A stretch of DNA of 21,532 bases from NORP309 sp964564165 (GTDB lineage Bacteria; Pseudomonadota; Gammaproteobacteria; Xanthomonadales; Marinicellaceae). The notes beneath the pieces are model-generated. The model was not told the DNA's origin. It saw only the letters and a list, made by a program, of their open reading frames with translations, and made no database searches. Shown here piece by piece: positions 6,351-14,018 of this stretch. The first letter of the stretch is position 1; the number at the start of each line of letters is the position of its first letter. The stretch lies in assembly GCA_964564165.1 (NCBI GenBank), contig CAZLZZ010000044.1, positions 1 through 21,532 of the forward strand, read 5' to 3'. Made by a program: the position numbers and the translations under genes.

Positions 6351-6903
6351 AAAAAATAGAAAAGTTAGTTTTTCAAACGAGGAATTGATATTAGACGAAA
6401 TTAACAACTATTACGAAAGCATTGTAGACTCAAATAAGCTTTATTATTCAGTTTCAAATCCAAATTATGAAATTATATTTGCTACTATGACAGCAAAAAA
6501 AGTAAAAGAGAAGTTTGATCTTATATCAAGAGAAAATGAAAAGTTAGTATCATTTAATATTTTAGCTGCATTGGAAGCTGCATTTAGAATTGATTATTTG
6601 TTTAGAAGTAAAAGGATCGACAGAAATAAAACCGATATGCTATCACAGCAATTTTACACATTGTTTTTATCAAAAGAAAATCGTGTAAGATTAGAAGATG
6701 AGATTCTTGAAGCATGGAAAGATAACGCTGTATCACCTAAAGATAGTAGGATTATTTCTGATTTAAAAGGTGCTTTTAAATATAGGCACTGGCTTGCACA
6801 TGGCAGGTATTACCAGCCTAAATTGGGTATGAAGTATGATTTTGACTCTATTTACAAATTAGCTCAAATTATATTTGATAGCTTTCCTTTAAAAGGACGG
6901 TAG
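6343..6903 (+). CDS. HEPN-like domain protein, putative RNase/toxin
   Basis: This is 186 residues, predicted largely helical. Near the C terminus it carries YRHWLAHGRYY at residues 147-157. Arg148 and His153 fit the R-x4-6-H motif that forms the active site of HEPN ribonucleases found in toxin-antitoxin, abortive-infection and CRISPR systems. The helix FNILAALEAAFRIDYLFR (71-88) fits the first long helix of such folds. The position of the motif before a final helix is typical. HEPN proteins dimerise to pair two R-H motifs and cut RNA; some members are inactive or bind nucleotides only. The gene overlaps its upstream partner by 8 nt and is followed by a transposase remnant, consistent with a mobile defence cassette. 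The HEPN call rests on the motif and helix layout, not a search. Confidence 0.7.
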   Translation: MGKKNRKVSFSNEELILDEINNYYESIVDSNKLYYSVSNPNYEIIFATMTAKKVKEKFDLISRENEKLVSFNILAALEAAFRIDYLFRSKRIDRNKTDMLSQQFYTLFLSKENRVRLEDEILEAWKDNAVSPKDSRIISDLKGAFKYRHWLAHGRYYQPKLGMKYDFDSIYKLAQIIFDSFPLKGR

Positions 6904-6919
6904 ATAATATAACATTGAA

Positions 6920-7040
6920 CTTCAAGCCCTTTTTGTCAGTTGAACGATAGTTAAATATTATGGTGCACGCTGGAAAACAGAATCTAGTTTTAAAGAATTG
7001 AAACAAGAAACCAGTAATGCTAACCCGTCTGCTTGTACTT
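6920..7040 (+). pseudogene. Transposase C-terminal remnant (IS4/IS701-like DDE), frameshifted
   Basis: The frame from 6956 reads YYGARWKTESSFKELKQETS, closely matching the C-terminal YGARWKIE-x-x-FKE-x-KQE block that holds the catalytic glutamate of IS4-superfamily DDE transposases (recalled from memory). Upstream, FLSVER lies one base out of frame near 6930-6947, as in an intact SVEQIIxYYGARWK arrangement. Nothing else of the transposase is recognisable and no terminal inverted repeat is seen. It sits between the HEPN-like module and the next genes and ends where the minus-strand gene stops. Confidence 0.6.
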
Positions 7041-8195
7041 TTATTTATTTTTTATGGTACGAATATCAAAAGTTGTTAATGCTTGCATGTACTCTTCTAG
7101 CGAAATGATACCAATGCAGGGATTCACTCCAGTTTGCACATAATCTTTGTTGAGAATTTTAAGTGCCATGATTACCGCAGGTATGGCAGGTATCATGGGG
7201 CCGTGAGCATTTTTGGCGATGATGAACCATGATTTTTTTAGGACTTTATGGTTTTTATCGTATCCTTGAAAATGCATGTGCATGCCGCCATCGTGTGTAC
7301 CAAAAACATCAAATAACCGACCAAGTTTCATTAATATTTTGGCATGTTTTTTAAGATTTAATGGCAGCTTAATGCGTACTAATCCTGATAATGCCCAAAG
7401 GCACAGATGCAAGGCTTTACTTTCCATGCCCGCAGCAAAATGTATATTGTTTATGGGAAAATACTGTGCAAGCAAATCCAAATCAGGAACTTCGCAATTG
7501 CCCATTAATCGGTTGCCTAGTTCGGGATAATTTTGCTTGTAAATATCTTGCCAACCAAAACGTGCCTTTTTTTCTTGTTGCCAAGGCCTGATGGGTTTTC
7601 CTAAGTAGGACAAAACTGCTTGGGTGGTGGCAAGACCTCGGTCTGTTTTTTGCCCGGGAGTAACTCCGTAGTTAATGGCTGTAAATTTCACAAAATTTTC
7701 AGATTCCATATAATGCTGGATAACAGCAGAAGACAATGTAGGAACGGTACTGGCTGCGGTGATGGCGATGACATTGTTTTGTTTGGCGCTATTGTCTAAT
7801 TGCAAAATAGACTTGACGAAATCTCGACCATCGGCTAAATCAATATAATGAACCCTGTGGCTGATGCATGTTTGAGCCACTGTTGTTTGCTGTCCTTGAA
7901 ATGGACCGCAAGTATGAATCAATATGGTGGGTTTGAATTGTTTTAGATGCTCTTCTAATTGAGATTGTACATCAAAAACAGCTATTTCAATTTCACACTG
8001 TGGCTGTGAATTTTTTATTTCAATTTGTAATTTTTGTGCTTTAGATAAACTGCGGCCTACAATAATTAAGGTACAGTCATATTGTGCCAATTGTTTAGCA
8101 ATGCGGCTACCAAAGGTGCCATAACCGCCTAGTATCATGATTTTATTGTTGTTATTGTTGTTATTGTTGTTTATATTAGCGTGCTTAAATGTCAT
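7041..8195 (-). CDS. Saccharopine-dehydrogenase-like NAD(P)-binding oxidoreductase
   Basis: This 384-residue protein has an N-terminal Rossmann fold, ILGGYGTFGSRIAKQL at residues 21-36, where GGYGTFG is the dinucleotide loop. IIVGRS follows the second strand near 43-49. TCGPFQGQ near 100 and HYIDLADGRDF near 118-128 are typical of the saccharopine dehydrogenase/trans-acting enoyl reductase superfamily. The true substrate is unknown; lysine biosynthesis is unlikely from context. Before the Rossmann fold is a tract of nine Asn (9-17) encoded by three perfect 9-bp DNA repeats. The start at 8195 overlaps the upstream gene by 11 nt and suggests coupling. An alternative ATG at Met20 would skip the Asn tract and still keep the first strand. 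It forms a two-gene unit with the DUF4166 gene, a pairing I recall from other bacteria, sometimes as a fusion. Confidence 0.85.
   Translation of the reverse strand: MTFKHANINNNNNNNNNKIMILGGYGTFGSRIAKQLAQYDCTLIIVGRSLSKAQKLQIEIKNSQPQCEIEIAVFDVQSQLEEHLKQFKPTILIHTCGPFQGQQTTVAQTCISHRVHYIDLADGRDFVKSILQLDNSAKQNNVIAITAASTVPTLSSAVIQHYMESENFVKFTAINYGVTPGQKTDRGLATTQAVLSYLGKPIRPWQQEKKARFGWQDIYKQNYPELGNRLMGNCEVPDLDLLAQYFPINNIHFAAGMESKALHLCLWALSGLVRIKLPLNLKKHAKILMKLGRLFDVFGTHDGGMHMHFQGYDKNHKVLKKSWFIIAKNAHGPMIPAIPAVIMALKILNKDYVQTGVNPCIGIISLEEYMQALTTFDIRTIKNK
8143..8169 (-). repeat. Three perfect 9-bp tandem repeats encoding poly-Asn
   Basis: TTATTGTTG occurs three times in a row on the plus strand, giving nine consecutive Asn codons on the minus strand. 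Copy-number change would alter the tract by three residues without shifting frame. Confidence 0.95.
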
Positions 8196-8778
8196 GAAAA
8201 ATTCCTGATTGATAAAATGTTTTGCCCAGCAAAGAATGTTTCATGGTGATACTAAAGCGAAATTGACTATTGCCCAAGTCCTCATGTATCACATGGGTTG
8301 TTCCAGGGCTCAACAAATGCGGTATCGGCAGGCAATAACCAAATATTTTACAAAAATAACGACTGCTTCTAAAGTGCAATGCACCGTTTTCAGCTGTGAC
8401 ATTAAGAAACATTCCGAAGCCTGCGCCTACACACTCCACCATTTTACCATGGTACTCTTTTTTAACCGATGAGACGATGCATTGTTTGATTTTTTTGAAG
8501 CCATAGGTTCTTTGCCACTTGATGCCTGCATTGTTTTTTTGACTGGTTAGTTTAACGGTCATGGGGATATTTTCTCCTTGATGTGAAGTCAAGGGATTGC
8601 CAATCAATGAAGTCAGCAAAGCAAATAACCACCCTGCTTTTGAACGCCAAACCGTTTGCATGACGCCCTGATAAATAATGGGCTTTGCTAATGTGGGCAT
8701 TCTGCTGAATCTTTTTTGCACGTTGGGATGCAGTTTGTTCCAGTTTTTTCCCAATTGTGATTTAATGCTGTTTTTCAT
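8185..8778 (-). CDS. DUF4166-domain protein
   Basis: This 197-residue soluble protein has no signal peptide. It begins with SQLGKNWNKLHPNVQKRFSR, matching the L-G-x-x-W/F-x-x-L-H-P-x-V-Q-x-R-F opening of DUF4166. It ends with the family-like MKHSLLGKTFYQSGIFHD (about 178-195). The middle has G-M-x-x-T-V-W-like text (YQGVMQTVWRSKAGWL) and FGMFLNVTAENGALHFRS near 122-139. The function is unknown. The gene directly precedes, and overlaps by 11 nt, the saccharopine-dehydrogenase-like gene, so the two are likely co-translated and act on one substrate, possibly a lipid; that is inference. The region upstream (8779-8957) is divergent with gspA and contains a pair of related palindromic motifs that could control either gene. 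Confidence 0.8.
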   Translation of the reverse strand: MKNSIKSQLGKNWNKLHPNVQKRFSRMPTLAKPIIYQGVMQTVWRSKAGWLFALLTSLIGNPLTSHQGENIPMTVKLTSQKNNAGIKWQRTYGFKKIKQCIVSSVKKEYHGKMVECVGAGFGMFLNVTAENGALHFRSSRYFCKIFGYCLPIPHLLSPGTTHVIHEDLGNSQFRFSITMKHSLLGKTFYQSGIFHDI

Positions 8779-8812
8779 GCTGAACAGTATAATATAAATT
8801 TATGTTAAGAAC

Positions 8813-8866
8813 CTCCGAAATTATCATTGTGGAGGGGTAGATTGTTCCTGAATTATCATTCTGGAA
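8813..8866. promoter_or_regulatory. Two related palindromic motifs, 32 bp apart
   Basis: 8813-8834 and 8845-8866 are 22-bp motifs identical at 17 positions. Each has the core AATTATCATT flanked by short complementary arms (CTCC/GGAG and TTCC/GGAA). The start-to-start distance of 32 bp is close to three helical turns. They lie in the divergent gap between the DUF4166 gene and gspA. This suggests a regulator-binding pair, but a hairpin-type repeat is also possible. Confidence 0.45.
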
Positions 8867-8957
8867 TATTTTACTGCTTAATATTAAAGCATGATTAAAA
8901 CATGAGGGGCACTTCATGTACAATTGAACTTTATGCAATAAACATGTCATATACATT

Positions 8958-10490
8958 ATGTATCTAGATTACTTCGGTTTTGACGAGCCGCCTTTTTCCA
9001 TTACGCCGGATCCAAAATTCGTGTTTTTAAGCCAAAAACATGAAGAATCTTTAGCGCATCTGGTTTATGGAATATCGCGTGGTGGTGGAGCTGGATTTGT
9101 GCAGTTAACGGGTGAAGTTGGGACGGGTAAAACCACCATCAGCCGTTTATTGTTGGATCAAATCCCTGAAAAAACCAATATAGCTTTGATACTCAATCCG
9201 ACTGTTACGCCTTTGGAATTAATCCAGAATATTTGTCAAGAATTAAAAATATCCATGCGTGGCATCAAAAGCAAACTCAACACTTTGATTGACAAGCTTA
9301 ACAAATATTTGTTGAACTCATGGTCAAAAGGCGAGAGCACGGTGGTAATTATTGATGAAGCGCAAAATCTTTCTAGAGATACGCTGGAACAATTGAGGTT
9401 ATTAACCAATTTAGAAACCAATACCCACAAGCTGTTACAAATCATATTGATTGGCCAACCTGAATTGCGTTCGACCATGCGCAGAAACGATTTGCGACAG
9501 TTGGCACAAAGAGTAACCGCAAGATACCACTTGATGCCATTGTCTGCTGATGAAACTTTTGACTATTTACAGCACCGCATTTCGGTTGCTGGTGGCAATA
9601 CAGCAATCGTGTCAAAATCGCTATCAAAGCGAGTACATAAAATCACCAATGGCGTTCCTCGCTTGATTAACATCTTGATGGATCGAGCATTGTTGGCAGC
9701 TTATTCGGACGACAGTGAGCAGATAAATATCAAACACATTAAAACCGCTGCGATTGAAGTGATGCCTGAGAATAATCAGTATCAAGCACCAATCAATTGG
9801 AAGTTGGTTAGTATTGCTATAGGTTTTCTTGCGTTAATACCACTGGCTTTTTACATTTCAAGTCTGGTTACAAATAATACCAATACTTTTTACAAATTAG
9901 ATAAACCCAATACGGTAAATACCAAACAAGAACAAGACTTCACACCCGCAAGCACGAAAAATGCTTGGCAAAAATATTATAAATTGTGGGATGCAAGCAG
10001 TGATAAAAATTGGCAAAAATCCCAGTGCCCAGACAATAAAGACACAGGCATGGCTTGTTTGCGCCGACAAGGCAACCTAGGTTTATTACAAAAATTAAAT
10101 CACCCAGTATTGTTACAATTAGAAAACAATAAGACAGTGCTGTTGAATGCTATTGGAAACGACAATATTGAGTTGCTGAGTGATAATAATATATTTGTTC
10201 CTGTTCAAAAACAATGGTTAAACAATCAATGGCTAGGTACTTATTTTATTATCTGGCCGATGCCTGCTGAACTGTTGATTGATCAGAATGACAATGATTT
10301 ACATAACTGGGCGTTGGAAATGGCCAATACGCTTTCATCAAAAACAATCAATAACTCACAACTCAAAGATTGGATAATTGAGTTCCAAAACAGTCATGGA
10401 TTACTGGCAGATGGTATTATAGGCAAAGAAACTCAAATGACTTTGAGTCTTATGGCTTATAATGGCCCTACTCTTAAATTAACCCCTTAA
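8958..10490 (+). CDS. gspA: General secretion pathway protein A (ExeA-like AAA ATPase)
   Basis: This 510-residue inner-membrane ATPase starts MYLDYFGFDEPPFSITPDP, the ExeA signature. Walker A is GEVGTGKTT at 52-60 and Walker B is VVIIDEAQN, with Asp133 and Glu134. Sensor and arginine regions are intact (IGQPELR near 165-171, QRVTARYHL near 184-192). A single membrane helix spans 282-304. The periplasmic part ends in a peptidoglycan_binding_1-like domain near 465-495 (FQNSHGLLADGIIGKET). In Aeromonas, ExeA with ExeB opens the peptidoglycan and assembles the type II secretin multimer. The domain order and length match that family. The next gene, gspB, begins 12 nt after the stop, so they form an operon. 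The core gsp genes are not in the window. No strong ribosome site precedes the ATG. Confidence 0.93.
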   Translation: MYLDYFGFDEPPFSITPDPKFVFLSQKHEESLAHLVYGISRGGGAGFVQLTGEVGTGKTTISRLLLDQIPEKTNIALILNPTVTPLELIQNICQELKISMRGIKSKLNTLIDKLNKYLLNSWSKGESTVVIIDEAQNLSRDTLEQLRLLTNLETNTHKLLQIILIGQPELRSTMRRNDLRQLAQRVTARYHLMPLSADETFDYLQHRISVAGGNTAIVSKSLSKRVHKITNGVPRLINILMDRALLAAYSDDSEQINIKHIKTAAIEVMPENNQYQAPINWKLVSIAIGFLALIPLAFYISSLVTNNTNTFYKLDKPNTVNTKQEQDFTPASTKNAWQKYYKLWDASSDKNWQKSQCPDNKDTGMACLRRQGNLGLLQKLNHPVLLQLENNKTVLLNAIGNDNIELLSDNNIFVPVQKQWLNNQWLGTYFIIWPMPAELLIDQNDNDLHNWALEMANTLSSKTINNSQLKDWIIEFQNSHGLLADGIIGKETQMTLSLMAYNGPTLKLTP

Positions 10491-10502
10491 CAACAACACT
10501 TT

Positions 10503-11291
10503 ATGTCAACGATACTAGACTCATTAAAAAAATCATCCGACAAGCGAGATGACAACAGCAAAAACAGCATGGATAACTTTCGTTTTTCCAAGAATGGACA
10601 AAAGAAAAATTCAAAATCTTATGTGGTTTTAATATTGTTGATACTAACTGCTGCCATCTTGTATTGGGGTTATCAATATTTATACAGTGATGAAAGGACA
10701 CAACAAGTTTCCACTGCCACGCCTTCTATTTCTCCTTCAATGGTGGAAAAAAATGAAGCCAATGCCGAAACAAATGAGCCGAGTGTTTTAGAAGCACAAA
10801 CAGGTATTCAGAAAAAGGACAAACCCAATAGCAGTGATGTAAAACAAAGAATTAAGGAAATAAAAGAAAAAAGGAATGAGCAACAAAAAGCATTACAAGC
10901 CTTACAAAAGCCAATAAAATCACAAGAAACAAAACAACAAGAAACAACCAAGCCAAGCGTGCCAGAGCGGGCATCAAAACAAACGCCTGAAGTCACATTG
11001 AAAACACCAAATACGTCAGGCGTACTAATACCGTCAAAAGAACCCACAGCAATAGTTGAACAAAAATACCAATTTGCCTATCAATTGCCCTTTAGTATCC
11101 GCAAAGATATCCCGCAATTAAAACTCAATATCCATGTTTTCGATAAAGAAACAGAAAACAGGGTTGCCATTATCAATGGCGTGAGGTTTGCCATTGATGA
11201 TATGATTGACGATGTGGTTTTGGTTAAAGATATTGTTCCTGAAGGCGTTTTATTGGAGTTTAATAACCGTGTTTTCTTGGTTCCGAAATAA
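10503..11291 (+). CDS. gspB: General secretion pathway protein B (GspB/ExeB-like)
   Basis: This is 262 residues. A short cytoplasmic start (MSTILDSLKKSSDKR, typical of GspB) is followed by a membrane helix at about 40-57. Then comes a low-complexity Lys/Glu/Gln/Pro-rich linker (about 65-185) likely to span the periplasm. The C-terminal T2SSB domain is at 195-262, with YQLPFSIRKDIPQLKLNIHV and ending GVLLEFNNRVFLVPK. The domain pairs with GspA and supports secretin insertion in the outer membrane. It lies 12 nt behind gspA without a strong ribosome site of its own, so translational coupling is likely. The linker is Lys-rich and repetitive but keeps a single frame. It converges with the esterase gene with a 54-bp gap and no clear terminator. 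Confidence 0.9.
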   Translation: MSTILDSLKKSSDKRDDNSKNSMDNFRFSKNGQKKNSKSYVVLILLILTAAILYWGYQYLYSDERTQQVSTATPSISPSMVEKNEANAETNEPSVLEAQTGIQKKDKPNSSDVKQRIKEIKEKRNEQQKALQALQKPIKSQETKQQETTKPSVPERASKQTPEVTLKTPNTSGVLIPSKEPTAIVEQKYQFAYQLPFSIRKDIPQLKLNIHVFDKETENRVAIINGVRFAIDDMIDDVVLVKDIVPEGVLLEFNNRVFLVPK

Positions 11292-11345
11292 TTTAAAAGA
11301 TTGTTTTCTGGCATGAAGAAAATGAAATGTTCTATTCAAACTCTT

Positions 11346-12215
11346 CTAATTTGAATATTTGTCCACAAACTCAACAATGTGTTTTAACACAGGTGATTTT
11401 TTTCTAAAGGGTTTAGACAAGCTGACCAATATTTTCGCGTGACTCATATCCTCTAACAAAATCTTGGTGGTTTCTATGCCATTGGCCTGTAGTTTTTCAG
11501 TAAGATTGTTGGGGTTATGTAAAAACACAGTGTGGTCTTTTAAACCGTGCATAATCAAATGAGGTGGCTCGTTGCCATTCACAAAATTAATTGGCATGGC
11601 ATTAAAATAATCATTTTCAGGTGAAAACAAATCATACATATAGTCATCGGTAAAGGGATAAAAATCATAGGGCCCAGCCAATCCGATAAAGCCATTGATA
11701 TGGGGCAATTCATCACCCAAATATTGTTCGTTATCAGCGAGCATAGCAGCGATATGCGCACCTGATGAGTGTCCCATTAAAAACAATTTATCATCCTCTG
11801 CACCATAATTCTTAATGTTCTTAATGGTCCATTTTACCGCAAGAGAGGTATCTTGAATAAGGGTGCTAAACTTGACATCAGGGTATTGACGGTAATCCGG
11901 TATTATTACGGCATAGCCTTGTTTGTTTAAGGTGTCAGCAACAAACAAATAATCGGATTTATTATAATCGGTACAATTGCCCCAGCATCCGCCATAGAAA
12001 AAAACCAGTGTTGCTTTTGTTTTTTGCTTTTTTGGGATGTATATGTCTAATTTGTTGTTTGAATTTTCATCATAAACTACATCAGTAAAAACTTGATGAT
12101 CATCAGATGTTGCTAGCTTGTTGATGACTTTTAAGCCCGTGCTTACGCAAGAGGTTAGAATTGATATAAGCACTAGCAATCCAAGTACTCCGAACAATGG
12201 TTTAATTTTTTTCAT
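11346..12215 (-). CDS. Lipoprotein alpha/beta hydrolase (esterase/BD-FAE-like)
   Basis: From ATG 12215 the product is 289 residues. It opens with a lipoprotein signal peptide: basic MKKIK, a hydrophobic core, and lipobox LTSC with Cys23. The mature part is an alpha/beta hydrolase. An oxyanion-hole segment VFFYGGCWGN (71-80) replaces the usual HGGG. The nucleophile elbow is GHSSG with Ser150, and the likely triad partners are Asp227 (GLKDH) and His259 (DMSHA). This fits the acetyl-esterase/BD-FAE or kynurenine-formamidase-like branch. The substrate is unknown; the protein would be anchored in a membrane facing the periplasm. The same frame is open up to 12347, but that would overlap the divergent NhaC gene and bury the signal peptide, so I reject the longer form. 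It is divergently transcribed from nhaC. Confidence 0.87.
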   Translation of the reverse strand: MKKIKPLFGVLGLLVLISILTSCVSTGLKVINKLATSDDHQVFTDVVYDENSNNKLDIYIPKKQKTKATLVFFYGGCWGNCTDYNKSDYLFVADTLNKQGYAVIIPDYRQYPDVKFSTLIQDTSLAVKWTIKNIKNYGAEDDKLFLMGHSSGAHIAAMLADNEQYLGDELPHINGFIGLAGPYDFYPFTDDYMYDLFSPENDYFNAMPINFVNGNEPPHLIMHGLKDHTVFLHNPNNLTEKLQANGIETTKILLEDMSHAKILVSLSKPFRKKSPVLKHIVEFVDKYSN

Positions 12216-12263
12216 GTATCTATTGTGATTAATTGTGAATATAAATGCAAGTCTATTTATCAA

Positions 12264-12293
12264 TTGACTTACAGGGTTGGCAGAGATTATGAT
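12264..12293 (+). promoter_or_regulatory. Sigma-70-type promoter for the NhaC gene
   Basis: The -35 TTGACT (12264-12269) and -10 TATGAT (12288-12293) are separated by 18 bp, each one mismatch from consensus. The predicted transcript would start about 15 nt before the NhaC ATG, with GAG in ATGAGTTAAT as a weak ribosome site. Confidence 0.6.
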
Positions 12294-12315
12294 AGTGAGA
12301 AAAATATGAGTTAAT

Positions 12316-13797
12316 ATGTCAGATAAAAAAAACAGCGAAAATAACACCTTAGAAATTGAGATTCAAGATCAAAAAATAATCGCCAATACTGAACTTAGTC
12401 TACGAGAAGCTTTGGTTCCAGTGGTTGCGTTGATGTTAATGTTGGCTTATAATATTTTTTTTGCAGGTGGCGAATTATTGGGAGGTTATTCTAATCAATA
12501 CATTTTATTGATTGCCGCGGTGATTGCTGCGGTTATTGGATTGATGAATCAGTCAACAGCCACAATAATGTTCACCGAAGTCATCGAAAACTTAAAGAAA
12601 GTGGTGGTTCCTCTTTTCATTTTAACTTTGGTTGGTGCATTATCGGGAACATGGCTAATCAGTGGCATTATTCCTGCCATGGTTTATTATGGCTTGCAGG
12701 TATTGAACCCTGATATATTCTTGCCAGCATCGGTGATAATTGCCATTGTCATATCGATAGCAACGGGCAGCTCTTGGACTACTTCAGCAACTGTTGGCAT
12801 TGCCTTAATTGGCATTGGCACAGCTTTGGGAGTTCCTACAGGAATGGTCGCTGGAGCGGTGATCTCTGGTGCTTATTTCGGTGATAAAATGTCACCGTTA
12901 AGTGATACAACTAACTTGGCACCCGCCATGGCAGGCACCGATTTATTCACCCATATTCGTTATATGGCGTACACCACCGTGCCAACAATTGTTATTACCA
13001 TTATTGCTTTTAGTGTGTTGAGCTTGAATGTTGAAACAACCGGCAATGCCGATGTGGAATATTTGTTAACAGCAATCGATGCTACTTTTAATATTACACC
13101 TTGGTTATTTATTGTACCTGGAGTTGTTGTTGCGTTAATCGTGATGAAAACAAAACCCTTAATTGCATTGTCGGCTGGTGTTGTGTTGGCGGCTATTTTC
13201 GCCTTTATTTTCCAATCAGATGTTATCAACGGGCTATCTTCATCGGGTTTAAACACGGTTATTAACGCTGTTTTTGTAGACACTGCAATCACTACCGATA
13301 ATGAAATGTTAAATAAACTGTTCTCATCTGGTGGAATGTTAGGCATGTTATGGACCATTTTATTGATTATTGCAGCGATGGTTTTTGGTGGGATTATGGA
13401 TGGTATTGGTGCATTGAAGCGCATTACCCAAGAGTTATTAAAAATGGCGAAATCTGTCTTTGGCTTGTTTTCTAGCACTGTGATGAGTTGTATTGGTCTT
13501 AATGTGATTGCATCAGATCAATATTTGGCGATTGTGATTCCTGGTAAAATGTATGAGAAAGCCTATAAAGACCGTGGGCTTGCTCCAGAAAATTTAAGCC
13601 GAACTTTAGAAGATGCAGGAACGGTAACCTCGGTGCTGGTTCCGTGGAACACTTGTGGTGCTTATCAATCAACGGTGTTGGGTGTCAATGTGGCTGATTA
13701 TTTTGCTTATGCCATATTTAATTATTTAAGCCCGTTTATGACCTTAATCTTTGCAGGCTTTAATATCAAAATTCGTCAATTGGCATCAAAAAAATAA
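12316..13797 (+). CDS. nhaC: NhaC-family Na+/H+ antiporter
   Basis: This 493-residue integral membrane protein has about 11-12 hydrophobic helices after a polar 28-residue N terminus. Family landmarks are GSSWTTSATVGIALIGIG near 152-170 and GAVISGAYFGDKMSPLSDTT near 180-200, the conserved ion-site region of NhaC proteins. Late in the protein are NVIASDQYLAIVIPGKMY (about 395-412) and TLEDAGTVTSVLVPWNTCG (about 432-450). NhaC exchangers expel Na+ (sometimes coupled to malate/lactate in relatives) against protons; exact substrate preference cannot be told. Length is normal. Together with the nearby K+ uptake gene trkA it fits a salt-adapted lifestyle. A REP-like inverted repeat pair follows the stop. 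Confidence 0.9.
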   Translation: MSDKKNSENNTLEIEIQDQKIIANTELSLREALVPVVALMLMLAYNIFFAGGELLGGYSNQYILLIAAVIAAVIGLMNQSTATIMFTEVIENLKKVVVPLFILTLVGALSGTWLISGIIPAMVYYGLQVLNPDIFLPASVIIAIVISIATGSSWTTSATVGIALIGIGTALGVPTGMVAGAVISGAYFGDKMSPLSDTTNLAPAMAGTDLFTHIRYMAYTTVPTIVITIIAFSVLSLNVETTGNADVEYLLTAIDATFNITPWLFIVPGVVVALIVMKTKPLIALSAGVVLAAIFAFIFQSDVINGLSSSGLNTVINAVFVDTAITTDNEMLNKLFSSGGMLGMLWTILLIIAAMVFGGIMDGIGALKRITQELLKMAKSVFGLFSSTVMSCIGLNVIASDQYLAIVIPGKMYEKAYKDRGLAPENLSRTLEDAGTVTSVLVPWNTCGAYQSTVLGVNVADYFAYAIFNYLSPFMTLIFAGFNIKIRQLASKK

Positions 13798-13816
13798 AAA
13801 CGACAATCATATAAAC

Positions 13817-13891
13817 GGGCGGACACATGGGGCCGCACCCTACAGATTTCATTTCAAAACCTCCGTAGGGGAGCGCCCATGTGTGCTCCCG
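13817..13891. repeat. Inverted-repeat pair (BIME/REPIN-like), family 3
   Basis: The left arm 13817-13843 (GGGCGGACACATGG core) and right arm 13865-13891 (CCCATGTGTGCTCCCG core) are imperfect reverse complements 21 nt apart. Read outward, both start GTAGGG. The shared head links this pair to family 2 at 751-850. GC content is far above the local average. It may also stabilise the nhaC mRNA 3' end. Confidence 0.75.
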
Positions 13892-14018
13892 CTCTGGAAA
13901 TCAATAAAATTTTTCATTTATTTGTCAGTTTTGCGCAGTATGACAAATATTCGATTAAATAATAAGGTAAAATCATGAACCATAAAAACCCCCAAACACA
14001 AACAGTCGAGTAACCGCC

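Noticed and set aside
7276..7591. 84- and 66-residue plus-strand open frames
   Set aside because: They are antisense to the saccharopine-dehydrogenase-like gene and have no signals of their own.
12216..12347. N-terminal extension of the esterase to 333 residues
   Set aside because: It would overlap the NhaC start and promoter and bury the lipoprotein signal peptide and LTSC lipobox that begin at 12215.
12960..13478. 172-residue minus-strand open frame inside nhaC
   Set aside because: It is antisense to clear transmembrane coding sequence and has no start signal.
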